Shown here: positions 42,961 to 51,969 of the stretch, piece by piece
Layout: each line of letters starts with the position of its first letter
Position numbering within the stretch: position 1 is the stretch's first letter
DNA from: CAVSCR01 sp963726575
GTDB taxonomy: Bacteria > Actinomycetota > Actinomycetes > JAHEKZ01
Assembly: GCA_963726575.1 (NCBI GenBank)
Contig: CAVSCR010000005.1
Coordinates: 620,001-684,000 of the forward strand
Direction: 5' to 3'
DNA length: 64,000 bases
Made by a program: the position numbers and the translations under genes
Notes under the pieces: model-generated
The model's database searches: none
Seen by the model: the letters and a program-made list of their open reading frames with translations, nothing else
What the model was told of the DNA's origin: nothing

Positions 42961-43890
42961 GTGACGGTGGCCCCCGAGGGACGCAGGCTGCTGCGCCTGG
43001 AGGTCCGCAACGCCCAGACGCCGATCGAACACAAGCCCGCGTGGATCAAGACCAGGCTTCGCACCGGCCCCGAGTACACGCAGATCCGCGAGCTCGTGCG
43101 ACGCGAAGGTCTGCACACGGTTTGCGAAGAGGCCGGCTGTCCCAACATCTATGAGTGCTGGGAAGACCGCGAGGCCACGTTCCTGATCGGCGGCGACCAG
43201 TGCACCAGGCGCTGCGACTTCTGCCAGATCGACACCGGCCGACCCGCGCCACTGGACGTCGACGAGCCGCGGCGCGTGGCGCACAGCGTGCAGACCATGG
43301 GCCTGCGCTACGCCACGGTCACCGGCGTAGCGCGCGATGACCTCCTGGACGAGGGCTCGTGGCTGTATGCCGAGACAGTGCGCCAGATCCATGCGCACAA
43401 CCCCGGCGTGGGCGTCGAGCTGCTGGCCCCCGACTTCTCCGGAGACCCTGCGCTGCTCGAGCCGGTGTTCGCGTCGGCCCCCGAGGTGTTCGCGCACAAC
43501 GTCGAGACGGTGCCCCGGATCTTCCGGCGGATCCGGCCGGCGTTCGACTACCAGCGCTCGCTGCACGTGATCCGCGACGCTCGGGCCGCCGACCTGGTGA
43601 CGAAGTCGAACCTGATCCTCGGGCTGGGCGAGACCGATGACGAGGTGCGCGAGACGCTGAGCGACCTGGTCGGCGCCGGCTGTGAGCTGATCACGATCAC
43701 GCAGTACCTTCGCCCCTCGCCGCGCCATCACCCAGTGGACCGTTGGGTCATGCCGGAGGAGTTCGACGCGTGGCGCGACGTCGCGATCGACCTGGGGTTC
43801 GTTGCCGTCATGAGTGGGCCGCTCGTGCGTTCGTCGTACCGCGCCGGACGGCTGTACCGCGAGGCGCTCACGGCGCGGGCCGCGTCCTAG
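42961..43890 (+). CDS. lipA: Lipoyl synthase (LipA)
   Basis: Radical SAM enzyme inserting two sulfurs into the octanoyl chain. The 309-residue protein has the LipA-specific auxiliary cluster motif CEEAGCPNIYEC and the radical SAM motif CTRRCDFC; the C-terminal RSSYRAG supplies the Ser ligand. GTG 42961 gives the usual N-terminus TVAPEGRRLLRLEVRNAQTP and has TAGGCT 7 nt upstream; GTG 42931, which overlaps the lipB stop, is the alternative. ErpA, encoded at 14.5 kb, is the kind of carrier that supplies its clusters. Confidence 0.96.
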   Translation: MTVAPEGRRLLRLEVRNAQTPIEHKPAWIKTRLRTGPEYTQIRELVRREGLHTVCEEAGCPNIYECWEDREATFLIGGDQCTRRCDFCQIDTGRPAPLDVDEPRRVAHSVQTMGLRYATVTGVARDDLLDEGSWLYAETVRQIHAHNPGVGVELLAPDFSGDPALLEPVFASAPEVFAHNVETVPRIFRRIRPAFDYQRSLHVIRDARAADLVTKSNLILGLGETDDEVRETLSDLVGAGCELITITQYLRPSPRHHPVDRWVMPEEFDAWRDVAIDLGFVAVMSGPLVRSSYRAGRLYREALTARAAS

Positions 43891-43900
43891 CCGGCGCTTC

Positions 43901-44938
43901 GTGGGCTACGACCTGACGCGCGACCGCGCGCTCGCTGCGTTCTACGGCCTGACCATCGGTGACGCGCTCGGGATGCCGACCCAGGAACTCCCTCGTTCCC
44001 GGGCGGCCGCTCTGGTCGACGTCGAGGGCGACGGCTTCGTCGATGCTCCCCACGACAACCCGATCAGTGCAGGCATGCCCGCGGGTTCGGTGACCGACGA
44101 CACCGAGCAAGCCCTGGTGATCGCCGAGCTGCTCATCGAGGGCAACGGCCGGGTCGACCCGCGTCGGCAGGCCGAGCTGATGCTGGCATGGGAGAAGTCC
44201 ATGGCCGCCCGCGGTTCGCAGGACCTGCTGGGCCCTTCGACGAAGCGAGCGCTGGAGGCGGTAGCCCGAGGTGACGACCCCACGACCACCGGCTCGTCGG
44301 GCACCACCAACGGGGCGGCCATGCGGGTGACCCCGGTCGGGATCGCGGTCCCACCGGAACCACTCGAGCGGCTGGTCGACGCGGTGGTGTCGGTCGACCT
44401 CGTCACCCATGACACAGGCATTGCGCATGCCGGCGCGGTCGCCGTCGCGGCGGTGGTGTCGGCCGGGATCGCCGGCGAGGACTTCGTCGGCGCACTGCCG
44501 GCCGCCATGGCAGCCGCTCGGTTGGGCGCGCGGCGTGGCCACTGGAGCGCAGGGCCCGACGTGGCTCGTCGCATCGTGTGGGCGGTCGACCTAGCTCGCA
44601 CGACCCGCGGCGCACGCGGCGAGAGCGCCGCACTCGACGTCATCGACCAGCTGGTCGGTACGAGCCTGATCACTCAGGAGTCCGTGCCGGCCGCGTTCGC
44701 CGTCGCGTCGTTGTGTCCCGACCGGCCCTGGCACGCGGTGCGGCTCGCGGCGGCCGTCGGCGGCGACGCCGACACGATCGCCGCGATCGTGGGAGCCATG
44801 CTCGGTGCAACGCACGGGATGGACGCCTTCCCGGGGTCAGCGCGCGAGACCGTCCGCACGGTCAACGACCTCGACCTGGAGCCGCTCGTCGACGGGCTGC
44901 TGCGGCTGCGGTCGGCCGCGCCGGCCTCGGGCTCATGA
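43901..44938 (+). CDS. ADP-ribosylglycohydrolase-family protein (YegU-like)
   Basis: A 345-residue all-helical hydrolase that cleaves N- or O-glycosidic bonds to ADP-ribose or a related ribosyl compound. It has DALGMPTQELPRSRA, the magnesium motif AGSVTDDTEQALVIAE, TNGAAMRVTPVGIAVP, and the second metal site GGDADTIAAIVGAMLGA. GTG 43901 is used because homologues start near GYDLTRDRALAAFYGL. It overlaps the PfkB kinase gene by 4 nt. The same pair, yegU-yegV, exists in E. coli with a nucleoside transporter, so a nucleoside-like substrate is inferred rather than protein ADP-ribose. Confidence 0.88.
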   Translation: MGYDLTRDRALAAFYGLTIGDALGMPTQELPRSRAAALVDVEGDGFVDAPHDNPISAGMPAGSVTDDTEQALVIAELLIEGNGRVDPRRQAELMLAWEKSMAARGSQDLLGPSTKRALEAVARGDDPTTTGSSGTTNGAAMRVTPVGIAVPPEPLERLVDAVVSVDLVTHDTGIAHAGAVAVAAVVSAGIAGEDFVGALPAAMAAARLGARRGHWSAGPDVARRIVWAVDLARTTRGARGESAALDVIDQLVGTSLITQESVPAAFAVASLCPDRPWHAVRLAAAVGGDADTIAAIVGAMLGATHGMDAFPGSARETVRTVNDLDLEPLVDGLLRLRSAAPASGS

Positions 44939-45870
44939 GCGCACCCCGCCCGACCCGGCTGGTGGTGCTGGGCAGCATCCTCATCGACCTGGTCCTCGAC
45001 ATCCCCGCCCTCCCCGAGCGCGGCGGCGACGTGCTCGCCCAGGAGGTGGGCTACCGCCCCGGCGGCGGCTTCAACATCGCCTCCGCGGCGTCACGGCTCG
45101 GGCTGCCCACGGTGTATGCGGGTCCGTACGGCACGGGGCCGATGGGCGATCGGGTGACCCAGGCTCTTGCCGAGGACGGGATCGACGCCGTACTCGCGCC
45201 GCACCCCGACCAGGACACGGGTTACTGCATCACGCTGGTCGACCGGGACGGCGAACGCACGTTCGTCACCGTCACGGGTGCTGACGGCGTCATGGACGGG
45301 GCTGCGCTGGCCTCGTTGGTCTACCGTCGCGACGACGCGGTGTACGTGAGCGGATACGACCTGGCCTACGTGGCGAGCGGACCGGTGCTCGCCCACCACG
45401 TCGGCACCTTGCCGCAACAGACCGACGGCGGGCCAATCGTCGTGGTCGACCCGAGTCCCCTGGTCAGCCAGACCCGCAACGACGTCTGGGCGTCCGTGCT
45501 CCCGCGCGCCGACGTCATCACGTGCAACGCCCATGAGTTCACCGTGATCGCGCCGCTTCTGACCCGGCACAGCTCAGGCGCCGTCGTCGTCCACCGCGAC
45601 GGCGCGGCGGGCGCCACCGTCCTGCTGCCGGACCAGCCACCGATCGTCGTGGCCGGCTACCCGGTCGAGCCGGTGGACAGCAACGGCGCAGGCGACGTGC
45701 ACGTGGGCGCGATGCTGGCCGGCCTGGCCAATGGCCTCGACTGGCCGACTGCGGTCGACCTTGCGAACCGGGCAGCCGCGTTCTCGGTGACCCGCCGCGG
45801 CGGTGCCAACGGCCCGACGCCCGACGAACTGGCTGCCTTCGGCGCGGCCCTCGGTGACGTTGGCCCCTAA
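44935..45870 (+). CDS. PfkB-family sugar/nucleoside kinase (YegV-like)
   Basis: A 311-residue ribokinase-fold kinase. The N-terminus LVVLGSILIDLVLDIPALPE, substrate-side RGGDVLAQEVGYRPGGGFNI, and the catalytic motif VDSNGAGDVHVGAMLAGLAN are visible. Here GAGDVH has the catalytic Asp but His instead of the usual Phe/Thr. ATG 44935 overlaps the glycohydrolase stop (ATGA), so the two proteins probably act in sequence: release of a ribosyl moiety, then phosphorylation of sugar or nucleoside. The precise substrate is not determined. Confidence 0.9.
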   Translation: MSAPRPTRLVVLGSILIDLVLDIPALPERGGDVLAQEVGYRPGGGFNIASAASRLGLPTVYAGPYGTGPMGDRVTQALAEDGIDAVLAPHPDQDTGYCITLVDRDGERTFVTVTGADGVMDGAALASLVYRRDDAVYVSGYDLAYVASGPVLAHHVGTLPQQTDGGPIVVVDPSPLVSQTRNDVWASVLPRADVITCNAHEFTVIAPLLTRHSSGAVVVHRDGAAGATVLLPDQPPIVVAGYPVEPVDSNGAGDVHVGAMLAGLANGLDWPTAVDLANRAAAFSVTRRGGANGPTPDELAAFGAALGDVGP

Positions 45871-45903
45871 TCGCGCCGCTGTGCACGGGGCGAGCCTGGG
45901 AGC

Positions 45904-48645
45904 GTGCCCCGCGACGTTGACCCTCCGCCGATTGGCGATCCGGGTCCCGCGACCGAGCTCGACGTCACCGAGCCGCTTCGCCTGCTGTTTCGCGACCTGC
46001 GCAGCAGCCCCAAGGGACTGAGCCACCGCGAGGCGCAGCGGCGCCTCGCCGTGACCGGACCCAACGAACTGCGACGCACCGCGCAGCGACACCCGTACCG
46101 CGAGCTGGTGGACCAACTTGTGCACCCGCTCGCGCTGCTGCTCTGGGTTGCAGCTGCGCTGGCGCTGGTGGCCCAGGCACCCGTGCTCACGGTGGCCATC
46201 ATTCTCGTGATCTGGCTCAACGCTGTGTTCGCCTTCGTGCAGGAGCGGCAGGGCGAACAGGCCGTGGAGGCGTTGGGCAGGTACCTGCCGCAGCACGCGA
46301 CCGTGGTCCGCGACGGGCAGCTACAGGTGGTCGACGCCACCGATCTCGTGCCCGGCGACGTCATCCGCATCGTCGAGGGCGACCGCGTCTGCGCCGATGC
46401 GCGACTCGTCGACGGCGCTGTGGAGCTCGACACGTCGACGCTCACCGGAGAGGCGTTGCCCGTGTTTCGCTCGGCCCAGAGCAGTGACACGAGCGCGTCC
46501 TACCTGAACTCCCCGAACGCCGTGTTCAGCGGAACCGCTTGCACCGGCGGCGAGGCGACAGCCCTGGTGGTGCGCACCGGCATGGCCAGTGAGCTCGGAC
46601 GAATTGCCGCTTTGAGCCAACGGGTGTTACGCGAACCGAGTCCGCTGGAACTGCAGGTGCGTCGCGTCGCATGGCTGATCGCGGTAGCCGCAGTGGTGGT
46701 CGGCCTCGCCTTCATTCCCCTCGGGGCACTCGTCGCCGGCCTCTCCTTGAGCGACTCGGTCACCTTCGCCATCGGACTGATAGTGGCCAACGTGCCCGAA
46801 GGTCTGTTGCCCACCATCACCCTCGCGTTGGCCGTCGCGGTGCGGGAGCTGGCGCGAAACGGTGCGCTCGTCAAACGGCTCAGCGCCGTCGAGACGCTCG
46901 GGTCCACCAGCGTCATCTGCACCGACAAGACGGGAACGTTGACCGAGAACCGGATGCACGCCGTGCTCGCCTGGACCTCCTCCGGCGAGCTCGACCTGAC
47001 GTCGGGCGACGCGCCCCGTCGCGATGCCGTCGACTCGCGGCTCGCCGACGCCTTGGCCCGTTGCAACAGCGCCGACCTGACACCGGCTGGCGGTGGCCCG
47101 CCCATGGGCGACCCGACCGACATCGCGTTGCTGGACGCGGCGCGTCAGCTCGGCGCCGATGTCGACGTGCCCGGCCGCACCGCGCACCGGCGCACGATGT
47201 TCCACTTCGACCCCCAGCTCCGGCTGATGTCGACGGTCGATGCCATGAGTGAGGGACTGGTCGTCCACACCAAGGGAGCACCGGAGGAGGTGCTCGCCCG
47301 CAGCACCAGTCTGCTCGACGTCGACGGCCGTCATGTGATCGATGGGTCGACGCGCGACGCGTTGGCGTCGATGGTGACCGGCTACGCCGAGCGGGGACTT
47401 CGGCTGCTGGCCGTGGCCGACCGTGACCTCGGCGAGGGGTCGCCGACCGATCGTGCCGACGCCGAGGCCGATCTGACCTTGCTCGGCGTCGTGGCCCTGC
47501 TCGACCCGGCCCGGCCCGAGGTGGCCGCCGCGGTGGCCGCCTGCCACAGCGCCGGCGTGCGCATCCTCGTCCTCACCGGCGACCACCGGCTGACGGCCGG
47601 TGAGATCGCCCGGCAGGTCGGCATCGGGGGCGATTCGCCGCTGACGGTCAACGCATCCGACCTCGACCACCTGACCGAGGCCGAGTTCGACCAGTTCCTG
47701 GCCGGTGATGAGGAGATCGTGCTCGCCCGCAGCTCCCCTGAGATGAAGATGCGGGTGACCGACGCCCTGCAGGACTCCGGTCAGATAGTCGCGATGACCG
47801 GCGACGGCGTGAACGACGCACCGGCACTGCGACGCGCCGACATCGGCGTGGCCATGGGCGAGAACGGCACTGACGTCGCCCGCGAGGCAGCCACGATGGT
47901 GCTCACCGACGACAACTTCGGGACCATCGTCACGGCGGTGAGCGCGGGACGTCGCGTCTACGACAACGTCCGCAAGTTCATCCTGTACATCTTCGCCCAC
48001 GCCACTCCCGAGGTGATTCCGTTCCTCGTCTTCGCACTGTCCGGCGGCCGGGTCCCGCTGCCGATCACGGTGCTGCAGATCCTCGCCATCGACTTGTTCA
48101 CCGAGACGCTGCCGGCACTCGCCCTCGGACGAGAGCCCGCGGAGCCAGGTCTGATGTCGCGACCGCCACGGCCGAGCAGTGAAAGGCTGATCCGGGGGTC
48201 GTTGCTGTGGCGCGCCTGGGCCCTGCTCGGCGGGGTTTCGGCGGTGCTGGTTCTCGCTGGGTACTTCTGGGTGTTGCTGGCGGGTGGCTGGCGGCTGGGC
48301 GCCGACGTGAGCGCCGGCAGCCCGCTGCACGACACGTACCTGCAGGCCACCACCATGACGTTCCTCGGGATCGTCGCCTGTCAGGTGGGCACCGCCTTCG
48401 CAGCCCGCACCGAACACGCGTCCTTGCGCACGATCGGGGTGTTCACCAACCGACTCCTGCTCTGGGGCATCGCGTTCGAGCTCGTGTTCGCGGCTGCCAT
48501 CGTGATGCTGCCCGGGGTCTCGGGGGCGCTCGGTATGGCCATGCCGCCCGCGCAGCAACTCGCGGTGCTGCCGGCGTTCGCCGTCATCGTCTGGGGAGTC
48601 GACGAGTTCGTACGAGCCCTCCGCCGAGCGGCCGGCCGCCGTTAG
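45904..48645 (+). CDS. P-type cation-transporting ATPase (P2-like)
   Basis: A 913-residue ion pump. Features in order: cation ATPase N-terminal domain with LSHREAQRRLAVTGPNEL, actuator domain with LTGEALPV (Ala where TGES is usual), helix 4 with IVANVPEGLLPTITLALAVA, phosphorylation site ICTDKTGTLTENRM, nucleotide site HTKGAPEEV, hinge MTGDGVNDAPALRRADIGVA, and helix 6 with AIDLFTETLPALALG. The pattern is that of P2-type Ca/Na-like pumps such as mycobacterial CtpF; the ion is not assignable. GTG 45904, 33 nt after the kinase gene. Confidence 0.93.
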   Translation: MPRDVDPPPIGDPGPATELDVTEPLRLLFRDLRSSPKGLSHREAQRRLAVTGPNELRRTAQRHPYRELVDQLVHPLALLLWVAAALALVAQAPVLTVAIILVIWLNAVFAFVQERQGEQAVEALGRYLPQHATVVRDGQLQVVDATDLVPGDVIRIVEGDRVCADARLVDGAVELDTSTLTGEALPVFRSAQSSDTSASYLNSPNAVFSGTACTGGEATALVVRTGMASELGRIAALSQRVLREPSPLELQVRRVAWLIAVAAVVVGLAFIPLGALVAGLSLSDSVTFAIGLIVANVPEGLLPTITLALAVAVRELARNGALVKRLSAVETLGSTSVICTDKTGTLTENRMHAVLAWTSSGELDLTSGDAPRRDAVDSRLADALARCNSADLTPAGGGPPMGDPTDIALLDAARQLGADVDVPGRTAHRRTMFHFDPQLRLMSTVDAMSEGLVVHTKGAPEEVLARSTSLLDVDGRHVIDGSTRDALASMVTGYAERGLRLLAVADRDLGEGSPTDRADAEADLTLLGVVALLDPARPEVAAAVAACHSAGVRILVLTGDHRLTAGEIARQVGIGGDSPLTVNASDLDHLTEAEFDQFLAGDEEIVLARSSPEMKMRVTDALQDSGQIVAMTGDGVNDAPALRRADIGVAMGENGTDVAREAATMVLTDDNFGTIVTAVSAGRRVYDNVRKFILYIFAHATPEVIPFLVFALSGGRVPLPITVLQILAIDLFTETLPALALGREPAEPGLMSRPPRPSSERLIRGSLLWRAWALLGGVSAVLVLAGYFWVLLAGGWRLGADVSAGSPLHDTYLQATTMTFLGIVACQVGTAFAARTEHASLRTIGVFTNRLLLWGIAFELVFAAAIVMLPGVSGALGMAMPPAQQLAVLPAFAVIVWGVDEFVRALRRAAGRR

Positions 48646-48648
48646 AGT

Positions 48649-48654
48649 CTGCCC
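48649..48654 (+). other. Spacer of a leaderless-type start (TAGAGT box at 48643-48648)
   Basis: TAGAGT at 48643-48648 overlaps the ATPase stop codon and lies 6 nt before ATG 48655, matching the leaderless promoter pattern. Confidence 0.4.
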
Positions 48655-48939
48655 ATGTGCTGTCTCGTGGTCGTCCTGGCCATCTTCGGTCCACGTCTGG
48701 CGTTCATCCTCACCTGGCTGTTCACCAACCGCGTCGCCGTCGCGTTCCACCACGGCATCCTGGTTCCGCTGCTCGGCCTGATCTTCTTGCCGTGGACCGC
48801 GCTCATGTACGTGTTCGCCTACGCACCGGTCGGCGGCGTCAGCGGCATCGGTTGGGTGTTCGTCGCGCTGGGTCTGGCCGCTGACATCGGCGCCTACACG
48901 TCGGGGGCGTACCGACGCGGGCAACGCTCGGCCACCTGA
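48655..48939 (+). CDS. Small membrane protein, unknown function
   Basis: A 94-residue protein with three hydrophobic segments (about 2-25, 32-55 and 62-80) and a basic tail SGAYRRGQRSAT. It has aromatic residues around FLPWTALMYVFAYAPVGGV and resembles widespread small actinobacterial membrane proteins without known role. A TAGAGT box lies 6 nt upstream. It ends one base before the phosphorylase gene, so the two may be cotranscribed. Confidence 0.75.
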   Translation: MCCLVVVLAIFGPRLAFILTWLFTNRVAVAFHHGILVPLLGLIFLPWTALMYVFAYAPVGGVSGIGWVFVALGLAADIGAYTSGAYRRGQRSAT

Positions 48940-48940
48940 C

Positions 48941-49762
48941 ATGTCAGCGTCCGCGTCGGCGCGCAGCGACTACCCGCAAGCGGTCCGCGCCGCCGAGGAG
49001 CTGGCCCGGCGCACCGGCGTGCCACACCACGACGTGGTGGTCGTGCTCGGGTCGGGCTGGGCGGGCGCCGCCGATGCCCTCGGCGCGGTCGTAGCTGAGT
49101 TGCCCGTGACCGATCTGCCGGACTTCCGGCCACCGGTCGCCGACGGCCACCTCGGCCTGGTCCGCTCCGCGGACTGCGACGGCACGGCCGTGCTGGTGTT
49201 CCTGGGCCGGACGCACCTCTACGAGGGCCACGGTCCGGGGCCGGTAGCCCTCGCCGTCCGGACGGCGGCCGCCGCCGGCGCGCGACTCGGCGTGCTCACC
49301 AACGCCAACGGCTCGCTACACCCGGAGTGGGGCACCGGCACCGGCGTGCTGGTCAGCGACCACCTGAACCTGTCCCACCAGACACCGTTGTCCGGCGCGC
49401 GCTTCGTGGACCAGTCCGGTGCGTGGTCCCCGCGGCTGCGTGCCTGGGCCAGGGAAGCGGACCCGGCGCTCGTCGAGGGCACCTACGCGATGCTGCCCGG
49501 CCCGGAGTACCAGACCCTCGCCGAGACCCAGATGTTGCGCACTCTTGGTGCCGACGTCGTCGGCATGTCCACTGTCCTCGAGGCCATTGCCGCGCAAGAG
49601 TTGGACCTGGAGTTGCTCGGCCTCTCGGTGGTCACCACGAGGGAGGGCACCGGTGAGGTGATCGACCCGCAGGAAGTGGTCGCTGTCGCATCCGCGGCGG
49701 CCGCCAGTCTCGGCGCCACGATCGCCGAGGTCATCAGGAGGTGGGCGAAGCATGGCCAGTGA
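48941..49762 (+). CDS. Purine nucleoside phosphorylase (PNP/MTAP class)
   Basis: Phosphorolysis of purine nucleosides to free base and ribose 1-phosphate. The 273-residue trimer-type protein has the phosphate-binding VVVLGSGWAGAADALG, GRTHLYEGHG, TNANGSLHPEWGTG, the family box MLPGPEYQTLAETQMLRTLG, and VVGMSTVLEAIAAQEL. Asn in TNANGS and the absence of a hexameric DeoD pattern favour inosine/guanosine preference. ATG 48941 follows the small membrane protein stop directly; the end overlaps the permease gene by 11 nt, coupling breakdown to base transport. Confidence 0.93.
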   Translation: MSASASARSDYPQAVRAAEELARRTGVPHHDVVVVLGSGWAGAADALGAVVAELPVTDLPDFRPPVADGHLGLVRSADCDGTAVLVFLGRTHLYEGHGPGPVALAVRTAAAAGARLGVLTNANGSLHPEWGTGTGVLVSDHLNLSHQTPLSGARFVDQSGAWSPRLRAWAREADPALVEGTYAMLPGPEYQTLAETQMLRTLGADVVGMSTVLEAIAAQELDLELLGLSVVTTREGTGEVIDPQEVVAVASAAAASLGATIAEVIRRWAKHGQ

Positions 49763-51233
49763 TGTTGAGTCCGTCGAAACCCGGCTCGGCGTCGAGGAGA
49801 ACGGGATCAATGTCATCCCGGAGTCGGAGCGCAAGGGCGAACCACGCGACTTGTTCTGGCCGTGGTTCGCCTCGAACGTGTCGGTGCTCGGCCTTTCCTA
49901 CGCGTCGTTCCTTCTGTTCTTCGGGATCGGTTTCTGGCAGGCCCTCGTCGCGGGAGTCGTCGGAATCGTCTTCTCGTTCCTGCTCACGGGCTTCGTCTCG
50001 CTCGCCGGCAAGCGAGGCTCCGCTCCCACCATGATCTTGTCGCGGGCGCCGTTCGGCGTGCACGGCAACGCACTGCCGACCGTGGTGTCGTACCTGCTCC
50101 TGGTGGGCTGGGAGATCGTGCTGGTGTCGTTGGCCACACTCGCGACGGCCACGGTGTTTGGCCGGCTCGGCTGGTCCAGCGGAGACGCCACCAAGGTGAT
50201 CGCCTTCGTCGTCGTCGCCGGCCTGGTCGTGGCGGCTGGGATGATCGGGTTCGACCTGATCATGCGACTGATGAAGTGGATCACGCTGCTCACGATCGTG
50301 CTGACGATCGGGTACATCCTCCTGACGCTGAGCCACATCCACTGGTCGTCGGTCAGCGCCGTTCCCGGCGGCACGCTGGCGGCATTCGTGGGTGCCACCA
50401 TCTTTGCGATGACCGGCTTCGGCCTCGGCTGGGTCAACTGCGGCGCCGACTACTCCCGCTACCTGCCCCGTAGTTCCTCGGGGGCCGGGATCGTCGGGTG
50501 GACCACGATCGGTGCCAGCCTCGCGCCGCTGTTCCTGATCGGGTATGGACTACTGCTCGCGGGCAGCGACCCGGACCTGCTGAACGCGGTCGCCGCTGAC
50601 CCGATCGGCGCGCTCACGACGATCCTCCCCACCTGGTATCTCGTGCCGTTCATGCTCGTCGTTCTGCTCGGTCTGGTCGGCGGCGCGGTGCTCGACATCT
50701 ACTCGTCGGGCCTCAACCTGCTGACCCTCGGACTGCGCATCCCGCGCTGGAGCGCGGCCGGCATCGACGGTGTGTTGATGATTCTGGGCACGATCTACTT
50801 CGTCTGGATCGCCGACAACTTCTTCTTCCCGTTCCAAGGCTTCCTCTACACCCTGGGCGTGCCGATCGCTGCGTGGGTCGGGATCTTCCTCGGTGACATG
50901 TGGCACCGCAAGCGCGACTACGCCGACGCCGACCTGTACGACGCGAAGGGGCGCTACGGGTCGTTCGGGTGGCTGGCGGTCGGCCTGCTGCTGTTCGGCA
51001 CGTTCGTCGGCTGGGGTCTGGTCGACAATTCCTTCGCTGCCGCCAGCTTGAGCTTCAACCCGTTCAACTGGCAGGGATACCTGTTCAACGCCGTCAACAT
51101 CTCGGACACCTCGCCCTGGCACGGCAGCAACATCGGGATCTTCCTGGCCATCGTGATCGGCTTCCTCGGCCAGTGGATCTTCGGCGGTGGTCGCGTGCGG
51201 CGTCAGGAGGAGATGGCGAGCACCGCGGCCTAG
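49752..51233 (+). CDS. NCS1-family purine/cytosine permease
   Basis: A 493-residue membrane transporter with twelve predicted helices. It begins with a polar segment ending GINVIPESERKGEPRDLFW, typical of CodB-like NCS1 carriers. Characteristic segments are GFVSLAGKRGSAPTMILSRA and FGLGWVNCGADYSRYLPRSS, with PYxA-like and GxxxD elements. It overlaps the phosphorylase gene by 11 nt, so it most likely imports or exports a nucleobase or nucleoside handled by that enzyme. Confidence 0.92.
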   Translation: MASDVESVETRLGVEENGINVIPESERKGEPRDLFWPWFASNVSVLGLSYASFLLFFGIGFWQALVAGVVGIVFSFLLTGFVSLAGKRGSAPTMILSRAPFGVHGNALPTVVSYLLLVGWEIVLVSLATLATATVFGRLGWSSGDATKVIAFVVVAGLVVAAGMIGFDLIMRLMKWITLLTIVLTIGYILLTLSHIHWSSVSAVPGGTLAAFVGATIFAMTGFGLGWVNCGADYSRYLPRSSSGAGIVGWTTIGASLAPLFLIGYGLLLAGSDPDLLNAVAADPIGALTTILPTWYLVPFMLVVLLGLVGGAVLDIYSSGLNLLTLGLRIPRWSAAGIDGVLMILGTIYFVWIADNFFFPFQGFLYTLGVPIAAWVGIFLGDMWHRKRDYADADLYDAKGRYGSFGWLAVGLLLFGTFVGWGLVDNSFAAASLSFNPFNWQGYLFNAVNISDTSPWHGSNIGIFLAIVIGFLGQWIFGGGRVRRQEEMASTAA

Positions 51234-51253
51234 GGCAATTTCTCCTGCCGTCT

Positions 51254-51296
51254 CGTGCCATGGTCGGCGCCTCGTAGACTCGCCGACCATGGCACG
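51254..51296. repeat. 16-bp inverted repeat flanking a promoter and start codon
   Basis: CGTGCCATGGTCGGCG (51254-51269) and CGCCGACCATGGCACG (51281-51296) are perfect complements separated by 11 nt. The loop contains TAGACT, a -10 box 8 nt before ATG 51289, so the promoter and start codon of the DUF4191 gene lie within the dyad. It may be a repressor site. Confidence 0.65.
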
Positions 51297-51969
51297 CAAG
51301 GACGGCAAGCCCGGACGCCTGGCGCAGCTCGCGCTGGCGTACTCGACCACCCGCAAGACCGATCGCCGCCTGCCCTGGGTGCTGCTCGCGGTGTGGGCCA
51401 TTCCCTTCGTGATCTGCTTGGGCCTGGGCCTCACCGTCGGGCCGCCGGTGATCTGGATCCTGCTCGGCATCACCTCCGGCGTGCTCGTCGCCATGATCGT
51501 CTTCGGCCGACGCGCCGAGCGGGCGGCGTTCGCCCAGATCGAGGGACAGCCCGGCGCCGCCGCAGCGTCGCTGAACATGTTGCGGCGCGGCTGGACCGTC
51601 ACCCCGGCCGTGGCAGTCACGCGGAACCAGGACGTGATCCATCGCGCGGTGGGCCGCCCGGGAGTCGTGCTGGTGGCCGAGGGCTCCCCCACCCGGGTCG
51701 GCAACCTGCTGGGCCAGGAGAAGAAGAAGGTCAACCGGGTGGCGCCCGACACCCCGGTGCACGAGATCACCGTGGGCAACGAACCGGGCCAGGTTTCGCT
51801 GCGCAAGCTCCAGCGCAAGGTGGCGCGGCTGCCGAACCAGCTGACTACGTCGCAGGTGAGTCAGCTCAACCAGCGGCTCAAGGCACTGCAGAACGCCCAG
51901 GGGTCGTTGCCGATCCCCAAGGGACCGCTGCCCAAGAACGTCAAGCTGCCGAAGGTGCCGAAGGAGTAG
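51289..51969 (+). CDS. DUF4191 membrane protein
   Basis: A 226-residue actinobacterial protein of unknown function. A basic N-terminus with RLAQLALAYSTTRKTDRRLP leads to two close membrane helices (about 29-48 and 50-70), then a cytoplasmic domain with RRGWTVTPAVAVTRNQDVIH, RAVGRPGVVLVAEGSPTRVG and a Lys-rich C-terminus. ATG 51289 is supported by a TAGACT box 8 nt upstream. Its 3' end overlaps the convergent RDD gene by 29 nt. The order lipA-DUF4191-RDD-glnA is common in actinobacteria; here 7.4 kb separates it from lipA. Confidence 0.88.
   Translation: MARKDGKPGRLAQLALAYSTTRKTDRRLPWVLLAVWAIPFVICLGLGLTVGPPVIWILLGITSGVLVAMIVFGRRAERAAFAQIEGQPGAAAASLNMLRRGWTVTPAVAVTRNQDVIHRAVGRPGVVLVAEGSPTRVGNLLGQEKKKVNRVAPDTPVHEITVGNEPGQVSLRKLQRKVARLPNQLTTSQVSQLNQRLKALQNAQGSLPIPKGPLPKNVKLPKVPKE

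Noticed and set aside
46627..48942. 771-codon open frame on the minus strand
   Set aside because: It lies antisense to the P-type ATPase, is rich in Arg/Gly/His/Gln from the reverse codon bias, and matches no family. The sense strand has all pump motifs.
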